A program made the translations under genes and the position numbers. Under the pieces are notes generated by a model. That model made no database searches. It saw only the letters and a list, made by a program, of their open reading frames with translations, and was not told where the DNA came from. Below, piece after piece: positions 1-6,029 of a DNA stretch of 11,349 nt. The DNA comes from an uncultured Muribaculaceae bacterium (lineage in GTDB: Bacteria; Bacteroidota; Bacteroidia; Bacteroidales; Muribaculaceae), in contig CAJUIW010000024.1 of NCBI GenBank assembly GCA_910586895.1, positions 1-11,349 on the forward strand, in the 5' to 3' direction. The first letter of the stretch is position 1. Every line of letters starts with the position of its first letter.

Positions 1-133
1 TGGTTCTATCCCTACTCCTCGCTTTCAGCTCGAAGCAGGGTTCTCCGCAACCCGCGTCTCCGACGCTTTCATGTCCGTACAATCAGATGACGGGCTATTG
101 GAGTCCGGTACGGACGATTTTGTCTTATCTTAA
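1..133 (+). CDS. Possible 3' end of a rightward gene, truncated by the window edge
   Basis: Reading from base 2, a frame stays open for 43 codons to a TAA at 131-133. The translated tail contains the stretch FQLEAGFSATRVSDAFMSV and ends in DDFVLS. Codon choice looks ordinary for the GC-rich genes of this window. No domain can be recognised from so short a piece, so no function is given. It would end inside the last three codons of the leftward higA gene, a 9-bp tail-to-tail overlap. A second frame is open over the first 90 bases, so this may be chance. Confidence 0.3.
   Translation, partial: GSIPTPRFQLEAGFSATRVSDAFMSVQSDDGLLESGTDDFVLS
73..115. repeat. 8-bp inverted repeat downstream of higA
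   Basis: GTCCGTAC at 73-80 is the exact reverse complement of GTACGGAC at 108-115, with 27 bases between. It lies just past the higA stop on the leftward strand. It could form a weak hairpin, but no T-run follows on either strand, so it is not a clear intrinsic terminator. Confidence 0.4.
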
Positions 134-415
134 CTCGACAGTAAGCCCCATGGCAGATACCATACGGTAGAATGTCGAAATCGAGGGGATGGTCTGCCCT
201 CTTTCCACACGTGATATATAGCTTTTGTCAGTCCCTATTTTCTCAGCAAGCTCTGACTGAGTCATACCTACTTCCTTTCGGGCATCAAGGAGAATCTGTG
301 CATTATACTCCTCCCATGCCTGATTTTCAGCTTGTCGGCGGCTCTCTGTTCCTGGAGCGCCAAAAGTTCGGTCAAGTTCTTCACTCACATTGTATGTCTG
401 CATTCTTCTCTTCAT
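125..415 (-). CDS. higA: HigA-type antitoxin, XRE-family helix-turn-helix protein
   Basis: This 96-residue protein has a Cro/C1-type (XRE) helix-turn-helix in its C-terminal half, about residues 42-95. The motif is clear: MTQSELAEKIG, then the recognition-helix segment DKSYISRVERGQ and the following PSISTFYRM. The N-terminal 40 residues are charged and probably bind the toxin (inference). The gene follows the toxin gene and overlaps it by 35 bp, the toxin-first order typical of higBA rather than relBE. Such antitoxins neutralise the toxin and repress their own operon. The start at 415 was chosen because it is the first ATG; a second ATG (Met5) would shorten the overlap to 23 bp. DNA here is AT-richer than in neighbouring genes, as is common in mobile toxin-antitoxin modules. 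Confidence 0.85.
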   Translation of the reverse strand: MKRRMQTYNVSEELDRTFGAPGTESRRQAENQAWEEYNAQILLDARKEVGMTQSELAEKIGTDKSYISRVERGQTIPSISTFYRMVSAMGLTVELR

Positions 416-728
416 AATACTCTTTCTTTAGACGTTTAGCCTTAGCTATCTCTTTTCGAGGAGTCTTTTGCGTTTTCTTCCTGAACGCATTGAACAGAAT
501 TACCAGTTTCTCACCATCGTAAATGAATAAGATCCGAAATTCGTTGTTCCCGTAATTAACCCGAAACTCATATATTTCATCTTCAATATATTTTATAAAG
601 TGCGATGGCATTCTTTCTGTATCAGAGAACAGCAATAAGGCCCTGCGTATTTTCATCTGCTCTTTATCGCTAAGCTTAGCCATGAAATCGCGGTAATAGT
701 CCTTATATGCTATTATCTCTCTTACCAT
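381..728 (-). CDS. higB: HigB/Gp49-like toxin of the RelE/ParE superfamily
   Basis: The 115-residue protein matches the Gp49/HigB-like type II toxin family. It has two N-terminal helices (about residues 7-35), then a beta-sheet core with the segments YEFRVNYGNNEFRILFIY and LVILFNAFRKKTQKTP, and a basic C-terminal helix KEIAKAKRLKKEYYE. The F-R-K-K-T-x-K-T-P element is typical of the family, whose studied members are ribosome-dependent mRNA interferases that block translation. It is the first gene of the pair, with higA overlapping its 3' end. Length is normal and no frameshift is seen, so the module looks intact. Its ATG lies only 4 nt after a TAnnTTTG promoter box. Assignment to the superfamily is firm; which target it cuts is not visible. 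Confidence 0.85.
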   Translation of the reverse strand: MVREIIAYKDYYRDFMAKLSDKEQMKIRRALLLFSDTERMPSHFIKYIEDEIYEFRVNYGNNEFRILFIYDGEKLVILFNAFRKKTQKTPRKEIAKAKRLKKEYYEEKNADIQCE

Positions 729-732
729 GCGG

Positions 733-763
733 CAAAGATAGCATCAGTTGTCTAATTATACAA
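733..763 (-). promoter_or_regulatory. Predicted higBA promoter (Bacteroidetes type)
   Basis: On the leftward strand TATCTTTG (740 to 733) matches the Bacteroidetes -7 consensus TAnnTTTG exactly. A TTG (763 to 761) lies 20 nt upstream, as expected for the -33 box. The -7 box ends 4 nt before the higB ATG, so the transcript probably starts at or next to the start codon and would have essentially no leader (inference). The -33 box lies inside the nearer operator palindrome. Confidence 0.65.
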
Positions 764-799
764 CATCTTCAAGCGAAAAAAGTTGTAACATATTACAAC
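747..799. promoter_or_regulatory. Paired operator palindromes for the toxin-antitoxin operon
   Basis: Two 18-bp sites share the form GTTGT-N8-ACAAC. Site 1 is GTTGTCTAATTATACAAC at 747-764. Site 2 is GTTGTAACATATTACAAC at 782-799, where the arms extend to 7 bp (GTTGTAA/TTACAAC). They are 35 bp apart from centre to centre. Site 1 covers the predicted -33 box, so binding would block RNA polymerase. Two matching dyads directly upstream of a toxin-antitoxin operon are what is expected for cooperative autorepression by HigA, alone or with HigB. Confidence 0.7.
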
Positions 800-824
800 A
801 GACATATCCGGCCCGGATGTGTGT

Positions 825-902
825 GTTACCCTGTTTCCCTGTTTCCCGGAGGCGGTAACGCGGTAACACGGGAAACATCCGGTAACATGGTAACGGGAAA
901 CA
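825..902. repeat. Cluster of short GGTAAC / GGGAAACA repeats in both orientations
   Basis: Within 78 bp there are nine copies of two related short units. GGTAAC occurs at 854, 862, 881 and 889, and its complement GTTACC at 825. GGGAAACA occurs at 870-877 and 895-902, and its complement TGTTTCCC at 832-839 and 840-847. The arms 840-848 and 869-877 pair perfectly over 9 bp around a 20-base loop, and other pairings compete with this. The cluster lies between the lysR stop and the higB promoter. No T-run follows, so it is not a standard terminator. It could be a transcription-ending or insulating structure, a protein-binding array, or a remnant of a mobile element. Confidence 0.7.
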
Positions 903-907
903 TGGTA

Positions 908-1813
908 TTATCTGAACCAGTCGCCAAGGCGCTCACGCACCGCATTGGATTCCTTAAGCATCCGGATGAATTCGAGGGCCGAATGCTTCCGGTAGGCTCC
1001 GCGCAACATGTGCACACATCCGTCCATCTCCGTATCGCGCAGGTCAAGCGGCAGAGCCCGCAGGCCACTTTCACTGTATATGGTGGCTTCGGCCAGCACC
1101 GTGACAAGATGGCTCCGGCGCACCAGATGCAGAAGTATATTTACCTCGTTGAGCTCGATACGCACGCGCAGCCCGTCCATATAAGGGGCCATGACGCGGT
1201 CAAATGCGTTGCGGGCCTGCAGTCCGCGCACAGGAAGCGCCATATCGTAGCGGGCTATATCGGCCGGGCTCACGCGCTCCTTCGATGCCAGCGGATGATG
1301 CTCCCCTACTATGACGGAGAGATGATTGTCAAACAGCGTGTGGCTCTCTATCCCCTCACACCGTTCCGTAGGGCGGAAAGCGAGCACAAAGTCGACCGTG
1401 CGGCGCAGTAGCATATCCATAAGCTCTGCCATAGGACGGTAGCAGATATTGAGCTTCACCTTGGGATACTGTTTCATAAATTCAAGAAGCGTTTCGGTCA
1501 GCACAGGACTGAACGAATAGGTAACGCCGATATTCAGCGTGCCGGTAAGTAGCTGCTTGATATCCTGAATGCGTTCGCGGCATGCGCTTGCATCATACAG
1601 GGTGCGCTGAGCCAGGGGCATAAGCTCCCGCCCGGCTTCGGTAAGGCTCACCGAGTGGCTGCCGCGCTCGAACAGCTGCACATCAAGCTCATCCTCCAGC
1701 AGACGTATCTGCTGCGAAAGCGAGCTTTGCGCCAGATTCAGCACACGTGCGGCATCGGAGAAGTTCAGAGTCTCAGCCGCCTTGACAAAATAGCGTAATT
1801 GACGTAGTTCCAT
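908..1813 (-). CDS. LysR-type transcriptional regulator
   Basis: The 301-residue protein has the normal length and layout of a LysR-type regulator. The N-terminal winged helix-turn-helix spans about residues 1-60 (ELRQLRYFVKAAETLNFSDA, then SSLSQQI and the wing LFERGSHSVSLTEAG). A linker helix and a periplasmic-binding-protein-like effector domain follow from about residue 90 to 295 (start: GTLNIGVTYSFSPVLTE). The open frame extends 29 codons further upstream, but that part overlaps the exporter gene; the ATG at 1813 fits the family's usual MELRQLRYF start. It lies 16 bp after the YjjB-like gene on the same strand, so it may be cotranscribed with the exporter. It also has a candidate promoter of its own. 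A role in controlling the exporter is plausible from position only; the effector is unknown. Confidence 0.93.
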   Translation of the reverse strand: MELRQLRYFVKAAETLNFSDAARVLNLAQSSLSQQIRLLEDELDVQLFERGSHSVSLTEAGRELMPLAQRTLYDASACRERIQDIKQLLTGTLNIGVTYSFSPVLTETLLEFMKQYPKVKLNICYRPMAELMDMLLRRTVDFVLAFRPTERCEGIESHTLFDNHLSVIVGEHHPLASKERVSPADIARYDMALPVRGLQARNAFDRVMAPYMDGLRVRIELNEVNILLHLVRRSHLVTVLAEATIYSESGLRALPLDLRDTEMDGCVHMLRGAYRKHSALEFIRMLKESNAVRERLGDWFR

Positions 1814-1820
1814 TTGCAGA

Positions 1821-1852
1821 CAAAGATAATCAACGAGTGGCTTGAAACGAAA
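1821..1852 (-). promoter_or_regulatory. Predicted internal promoter for the lysR gene
   Basis: On the leftward strand TATCTTTG (1828 to 1821) is an exact TAnnTTTG match, 7 nt before the lysR ATG. A TTTC (1852 to 1849) lies 20 nt upstream as a weak -33 box. The box overlaps the last codons of the YjjB-like gene. It is the same octamer as in the higB promoter. Confidence 0.5.
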
Positions 1853-2315
1853 TTTTCTTAAGCAGAAATACCGGCACATTGGCGCCGAGCACCATGCCAA
1901 GCACTATGAACACGCATGTCAGCCCGTTGGAGGCAAACATATACATATAATGATTGAACACCGCCTCCGAGGCATTGCCCATACAGTAGAACAGTCCCTC
2001 GACCGCCCGGTAGGCATACATGCCCGGTATCATGGGGAGCAGAGCCGGGAAGAAACACACCTCGGCGGGAAATTTCCTGATACGCGCGAAGAACACTCCC
2101 AGCAGCCCCACCACCAGAGCCGCGACAGTACTGGCCGGAATTATATTCATGGAAGCCTGCGTAAGCACATAGCGCACGGCATGTCCCGCAGCGGCGGTGA
2201 TACCGCAGGCGGCGTAGGCCCTCGACGGAGTATTGCTGATACTTGCAAAACCGATGGCTGCTACAGCTGCAAACGCTCCATCGGCAAAAACATTTATAAA
2301 GAAATCGTAACCCAT
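1830..2315 (-). CDS. YjjB-like C-terminal half of a split ThrE-family exporter (DUF3815)
   Basis: This 161-residue, very hydrophobic protein matches the C-terminal transmembrane half of threonine/serine exporters (ThrE_2/DUF3815). It has about five membrane segments, roughly residues 10-27, 35-50, 60-79, 86-103 and 128-150. The most typical element is LLPMIPGMYAYRA at residues 93-105 (PALLPMIPG fits the conserved Pro-Gly turn). In E. coli the equivalent pair YjjP-YjjB has been linked to succinate export; full-length ThrE of Corynebacterium exports threonine and serine. The substrate here cannot be told from sequence. The ATG at 2315 was chosen, 8 nt after the YjjP-like stop. A GTG at 2327 would overlap that stop as GTGA and add four residues. 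Confidence 0.85.
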   Translation of the reverse strand: MGYDFFINVFADGAFAAVAAIGFASISNTPSRAYAACGITAAAGHAVRYVLTQASMNIIPASTVAALVVGLLGVFFARIRKFPAEVCFFPALLPMIPGMYAYRAVEGLFYCMGNASEAVFNHYMYMFASNGLTCVFIVLGMVLGANVPVFLLKKISFQATR

Positions 2316-2323
2316 AGCTTCGT

Positions 2324-3100
2324 TCACACCTCAAGTCCTAACAGAAATATACCGCCGCACAACCCTACCGTGATACATGCCGTGATGACGAAAGCATCCA
2401 TCAGGCGGCTGAACGCACAGAGATAGTGGCGGTCAATCATATCGCTCGCCGCATTGATGTAAGGTACACCCGGTATGAGATACAGCACGCTGGTGCCCAG
2501 AGCTATCTCAGGCGTCGCCCCTATACCGAATATATGCCCGGCAGCTCCTATGGCGGCGGAGAAAAAGGCCGCCAGCAGAACAGCCAGACGCATATCGCGC
2601 CCGTCGGCAAGCATCACCTGCTTCAGGCGGAATCCGGCCAGCGTGGCAACAAACACTATCAGCATCGAAGCCACATCGCCGCCGAAAAGCCGGCAGAATG
2701 AGGCGTTGGCAAGCGAGGCGAGCAGAAGCACCCGCACGGCCTTGGTGTGCGGCAAATGGATGCAGCGGTCAAATTCATGCCGTGCACCCTCCGGCGACAT
2801 ACGCCCGTCGGCCACCGCCCAGCTCAGACGGCTAAGTCGCGAATTGAGGTCGAAATTGATTCCGTGGCAATGCATCGGCCGCTCGTAGACACGTTCTGTG
2901 CCGTCAGGCTGACTCACCGCAAGCTGCACATGCATAGGCATGATATTGAGCCGTGCATCAAGCCCGAGAGCCGCTGCCATGCGGCTGACGTTCTTCTGCG
3001 TGCGGATACATGTGGCACCGCAGCCCCACATCCATGCGGCATAATCAGCCACAAAAGCAGCCGGCTCCGCAGGGCACCGGTGCGGCGTATCAGTACTCAT
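2324..3100 (-). CDS. YjjP-like N-terminal half of a split ThrE-family exporter (DUF1212)
   Basis: The 258-residue protein matches the DUF1212/ThrE N-terminal family. A soluble part comes first (about residues 1-118) and carries the typical element GCGATCIRTQKNVSRMAAALG (G26-G46), corresponding to the family's SGA...R-V-E...A-x-x-L-G. About five membrane segments follow (roughly 122-138, 143-158, 171-188, 196-214, 235-256), including GTSVLYLIPGVPYINAASD, the hallmark IPG-P-N-x-x-x-D loop. Together with the YjjB-like partner immediately downstream it would form one inner-membrane exporter. The frame extends 17 codons upstream of the chosen ATG at 3100; this ATG keeps the overlap with the upstream small gene to 11 bp. 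The Cys-rich soluble part (C9, C27, C31, C78) is noted without a proposed role. Confidence 0.88.
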   Translation of the reverse strand: MSTDTPHRCPAEPAAFVADYAAWMWGCGATCIRTQKNVSRMAAALGLDARLNIMPMHVQLAVSQPDGTERVYERPMHCHGINFDLNSRLSRLSWAVADGRMSPEGARHEFDRCIHLPHTKAVRVLLLASLANASFCRLFGGDVASMLIVFVATLAGFRLKQVMLADGRDMRLAVLLAAFFSAAIGAAGHIFGIGATPEIALGTSVLYLIPGVPYINAASDMIDRHYLCAFSRLMDAFVITACITVGLCGGIFLLGLEV

Positions 3101-3308
3101 CGCTGTCATCATCAGCATGTAAAGCGTCGCCCGGCATGAACAGCATATCACGCTCCTTACCTATGCTCAGCAGAGGGATATGATGCATCCCGGCCGAAAC
3201 ACTCTTAGCATTGCGGGCCATCCGGCTATAGCGGACAGCGCTTCTTACCAGCAGCACCACTATCAGCAGCGCCACAATGGCACACCATACAATCATTGAT
3301 TCGTTCAT
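3090..3308 (-). CDS. Small single-pass membrane protein upstream of the exporter pair
   Basis: This 72-residue protein has one strong hydrophobic helix at about residues 5-21 (MIVWCAIVALLIVVLLV), then a basic stretch (RSAVRYSRMARNAK) and an acidic end (DDDSDEY). By the positive-inside rule the C-terminal part should face the cytoplasm. No family is recognised. It overlaps the YjjP-like gene by 11 bp and is the first gene of that leftward group, so the three are probably translated from one message. It may be an accessory subunit of the exporter or simply a small neighbour. Confidence 0.65.
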   Translation of the reverse strand: MNESMIVWCAIVALLIVVLLVRSAVRYSRMARNAKSVSAGMHHIPLLSIGKERDMLFMPGDALHADDDSDEY

Positions 3309-3459
3309 AATAGCTTGTTATTTTTAATTGTCGGCAAAATAACAATCCTGACATCGGTTATGATTAACGCTTTCGGGTGTTTTTTCCGATGACTGCCATA
3401 GGAAAAAATAAACGTGGCAGGAAGCAGCTAATTCATCAGAAATAATTAATTTTGTAACT
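3309..3459. promoter_or_regulatory. Divergent intergenic region with promoter of the rightward operon
   Basis: This AT-rich 151-bp gap separates the leftward exporter group from the rightward isomerase group. On the plus strand TAATTTTG at 3447-3454 is an exact TAnnTTTG match, 5 nt before the isomerase ATG at 3460; no good -33 TTTG is seen 20 nt upstream. On the minus strand TTATTTTG, one mismatch from the consensus, lies about 30 nt before the small membrane protein start and is a weak candidate for the leftward promoter. A 71-residue leftward frame crossing the gap was judged not to be a gene. Confidence 0.5.
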
Positions 3460-4077
3460 ATGATGAACAATCCGAAACCAACCGTTGAAGAATCAATGCG
3501 CGCCATCCTCGAAGCCGAGAGCCGCGCAGTAGCATCCATACCCTATACCCCGGATTACGACAAGGCTGTACGTCTGATAGTGGAACGTGTCCATATCGGC
3601 AAAGGAAAACTCGTGACGTCAGGCATGGGCAAAGCAGGCCAGATAGCCATGAACATAGCCACCACATTCAGCTCAACAGGCATTCCGGCTGTCAACCTCC
3701 ACCCCTCGGAAGCACAGCATGGCGACCTCGGCGTGCTTCAGCCCGGCGATATAATGCTGCTTGTATCCAATTCAGGACGCACTCGTGAGATTGTCGAGTT
3801 AGTGTCACTGACCCGCAATCTCTACCCCGACATACCGCTGATAGTGATCACCGGACGCAAGGACAGCGAGCTCACCAAGCTTGCCGATGCATCGCTCATC
3901 ACAGCCGACGCCCCTGAAGTGTGCCCGCTCGGCATGACTCCCACCACCTCCACCACCATGATGACCGTGATAGGCGACATACTGGTAGTCAACGTAATGA
4001 ATGCCACCGGATTCACAAAAGCCGACTATGCCAAGCGCCATCACGGCGGCTATCTGGGGCATGTGTCACGCCAGTAA
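3460..4077 (+). CDS. kdsD: SIS-domain arabinose-5-phosphate isomerase lacking CBS domains (KdsD/GutQ-like)
   Basis: The 205-residue protein is a single sugar-isomerase (SIS) domain closely patterned on KdsD/KpsF/GutQ. Shared elements are SGMGKAGQIA (54-63), LHPSEAQHGDLGVL (80-93), SNSGRTREI (103-111), EVCPLGMTPTTSTT (153-166) and RHHGGYLG (193-200). Lys58, Glu110, Glu153 and His194 correspond to the four catalytic residues reported for E. coli KdsD (K59, E111, E152, H193), so activity is likely. The family converts ribulose-5-phosphate to arabinose-5-phosphate, the first step to KDO for lipid A or capsule. The usual C-terminal pair of CBS domains is absent because the protein ends after the SIS fold, as in some single-domain isomerases. 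A related hexulose-phosphate isomerase (HxlB) is a less likely reading. Two adjacent ATGs (3460, 3463) could serve as start. It heads the rightward gene group, 21 bp before the PfkB-fold gene. Confidence 0.82.
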   Translation: MMNNPKPTVEESMRAILEAESRAVASIPYTPDYDKAVRLIVERVHIGKGKLVTSGMGKAGQIAMNIATTFSSTGIPAVNLHPSEAQHGDLGVLQPGDIMLLVSNSGRTREIVELVSLTRNLYPDIPLIVITGRKDSELTKLADASLITADAPEVCPLGMTPTTSTTMMTVIGDILVVNVMNATGFTKADYAKRHHGGYLGHVSRQ

Positions 4078-4098
4078 CCACTCTCACCCATCACGGCA

Positions 4099-4995
4099 AT
4101 GCGCAAGATCATTATCATAGGGGAATGCACCCTCGACATCGTATTCCCTGACGGCGAGGCCGGAATGTGGCCCATGCAGCTGTCGGCACGCCCGGCAGGA
4201 CGGCTGCTCAACGCCGCGTCAATCACAGCCAAAGGGGGTCACAACGTGACATTCGTGGGCGAAGCCGCACGCGACAATGTAGGCGACCTTCTGGTAAGCT
4301 ACCTCAGCCAGAGCGGAGTGGACACCCACTGCATTGACCGCTTCGGCGACGGCGGCATCACCTCATCCAACTTCATATTCCCCTCCACGGGAAGCAGCTC
4401 TGACAGCTCATTCATCCTCAACCGCCATTATCCGGCCTGCGAACGATTCAACGCGCCATGGCCACGCATAGATGCCGACGACATAGTGGTGTTCGGAGGA
4501 TTCTTCGCCCTGGCTGACCGCACACGCACACAGCTGAACGAAATACTTGACTTCGCATCCGAACGCCATGCCCTGATACTCTATCTGCCCGGATTCACCC
4601 CGGGGTCAGCTCCGAATATCACACGCGTGATGCCCGCCATACTTGAGAATCTCGAGCATGCCGACATTGTACTGACCCGCAACGAGGACCTGATGACCAT
4701 CTATTCCGAACCCGACATGGCCCGATGCTTCGAGCGCAACATCAGGTTCTACTGCCGCACGTTGATCAATATCAACCCGACGGATTCGGAAATATCGATG
4801 ATGCACCGCGGGCTGAGCGCTTCAGTCGGCACCGTGACCGATACATCCACCCTCAGCGCCCAGAGCGCCATCCTGGCCTCTCTGATTGACATTCTGATAA
4901 AGCGCGGTGTCACCCTGCCCATGCTCGCAGGACTTTCAGATACAGACCTCACCGCCATCCTTGACGCCATGGCTCACCCGACATTACATCCCTGA
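4099..4995 (+). CDS. PfkB/ribokinase-fold protein with a degenerate active site
   Basis: The 298-residue protein has the ribokinase/PfkB fold. The start MRKIIIIGECTLDIVFPDG, the segment AGRLLNAASITAKGGHNVTF (33-52) and EAARDNVGDLLVSYLSQSGV (55-74) are standard, as is ADIVLTRNEDL (188-198). The C-terminal signature is not: where active members have D-T-x-G-A-G-D, this protein has DTSTLSAQS (248-256). The GAGD anion hole and the catalytic Asp are therefore lost, with Ala254 at the Asp position. The mid-domain D-x-N-x-R segment is also replaced, by LYLPGFTPGS (161-170). Phosphotransfer is thus unlikely, while a sugar-sensing or structural role remains possible. The reading frame is intact over normal length, so it does not look like a decaying pseudogene. 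It sits between the isomerase (21-bp gap) and the TPR gene (2-bp gap), so it is probably translated with both. Confidence 0.8.
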   Translation: MRKIIIIGECTLDIVFPDGEAGMWPMQLSARPAGRLLNAASITAKGGHNVTFVGEAARDNVGDLLVSYLSQSGVDTHCIDRFGDGGITSSNFIFPSTGSSSDSSFILNRHYPACERFNAPWPRIDADDIVVFGGFFALADRTRTQLNEILDFASERHALILYLPGFTPGSAPNITRVMPAILENLEHADIVLTRNEDLMTIYSEPDMARCFERNIRFYCRTLININPTDSEISMMHRGLSASVGTVTDTSTLSAQSAILASLIDILIKRGVTLPMLAGLSDTDLTAILDAMAHPTLHP

Positions 4996-4997
4996 TT

Positions 4998-6014
4998 ATG
5001 AAAGATATTTCACTTGAGCCGATATTCCTGACCGTAACAGCCGACATACAGCCGTTGGTAAAACTCACGCATGGAGGCATAAACATGACGGAACTCCGGC
5101 ATGCCGTGGACAGCATGCCGTTCAATTCCGTGTACGACTTCATCCGCACAGCCGCCAATCATCTCACCAAAGAGGGGCGTGTGCAGGAAGCCATCGAACG
5201 TATATCGGAATTCGACCAGGCAGCACAGCGTATGGGCGAGGAGAGCGGCAAGCTGCTTGACATCCACGCAGCACTGATGCAGACCATCACCGCCCTGCAC
5301 ATACACGCCGGCAATATCGACGAGGCCCTTGCCTCGGCAGCCACTACCCTCAATCTGCTCGCTCAGGAGCCACGCCGCAAGGACGAGCCCTTCCTGTCCG
5401 TGCTCGCATCGCTGCTCTATGACATAGCCCTGATTCACTCCTCACGCGGGCAGTACAAGCAGGCTGAACGTGAGATAGAGAAAGCCATGAAGATATTCGA
5501 GCGGCTTGCCAAGAGCTCGCCCGAGCGTTACGGACCGGCACACCTGCTCGCCGTCAACGCCTCCACTCAGATCTACCGTTCGCGCGTCAAACAGGCCGAA
5601 GCCCTCGCCGCTTGCCAGAACACCACCAACGCTTGCCTCCGCATGGTAGGCGAGGGTATCGAGGACGCCGGTATGCGCCTGGTTGAATCGCTCGCCGATG
5701 AAGGCCATACCCTGTCGCAGATGTGCCGCCAACGCGAAGCCGTGCAGTACTTCACCCGCGCCCTGAAGTATCTCACCAAGATGGAACCGGAATTCTCACT
5801 CCGCCAGCTGCAGCTCTCCATTGACCTCGGCGAGGCATTGCTCAGCGTCAAAGGCTCGCGTGAGAAAGGAATTCACCTGCTCAACACCATGCTCTATAAA
5901 GCCAACAAGATAAATGCCGGTGCCGAACACCGCCGTATTGTGGACATACTCTACAATGCCAAAAACAACAGCATGGACATCTTTGCCTTCTGGCATAAAA
6001 TATTCCCACGATAA
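4998..6014 (+). CDS. Tetratricopeptide-repeat protein
   Basis: The 338-residue protein is nearly all alpha-helical and made of TPR-like helix pairs, with no signal peptide or membrane segment. The clearest repeats are at about residues 93-122 (LHIHAGNIDEALASA), 136-171 (ALIHSSRGQYKQAEREIEKA) and 229-262 (SQMCRQREAVQYFTRALKYL); weaker ones lie near 48-78 and 265-300. TPR arrays bind partner proteins. It is likely cytoplasmic. The chosen ATG lies 2 bp after the stop of the PfkB-fold gene; Met30 is a possible later start. ribH follows 15 bp downstream. No enzyme motif is present and the partner cannot be named; the neighbouring pseudokinase and isomerase are the obvious candidates. Confidence 0.85.
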   Translation: MKDISLEPIFLTVTADIQPLVKLTHGGINMTELRHAVDSMPFNSVYDFIRTAANHLTKEGRVQEAIERISEFDQAAQRMGEESGKLLDIHAALMQTITALHIHAGNIDEALASAATTLNLLAQEPRRKDEPFLSVLASLLYDIALIHSSRGQYKQAEREIEKAMKIFERLAKSSPERYGPAHLLAVNASTQIYRSRVKQAEALAACQNTTNACLRMVGEGIEDAGMRLVESLADEGHTLSQMCRQREAVQYFTRALKYLTKMEPEFSLRQLQLSIDLGEALLSVKGSREKGIHLLNTMLYKANKINAGAEHRRIVDILYNAKNNSMDIFAFWHKIFPR

Positions 6015-6029
6015 AACCACATTCACGTC

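Noticed and set aside
825..902. CRISPR array
   Set aside because: The units are only 6-9 bp, in both orientations and without regular spacers.
707..1411. 234-codon plus-strand frame across higB promoter and lysR
   Set aside because: It lies antisense to a clear LysR gene and crosses the repeat cluster. The translation has no recognisable domain and is rich in His and Arg, as is usual for shadows of GC-rich genes.
1842..2426. 194-codon plus-strand frame antisense to the exporter genes
   Set aside because: The opposite strand encodes clear DUF3815 and DUF1212 membrane proteins; this frame has no domain.
3324..3539. 71-codon leftward frame over the divergent gap
   Set aside because: It covers the promoter of the isomerase and overlaps its start; there is no domain and composition is poor.
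5010..5438. 142-codon leftward frame antisense to the TPR gene
   Set aside because: It is a shadow of the TPR protein, with no family features.
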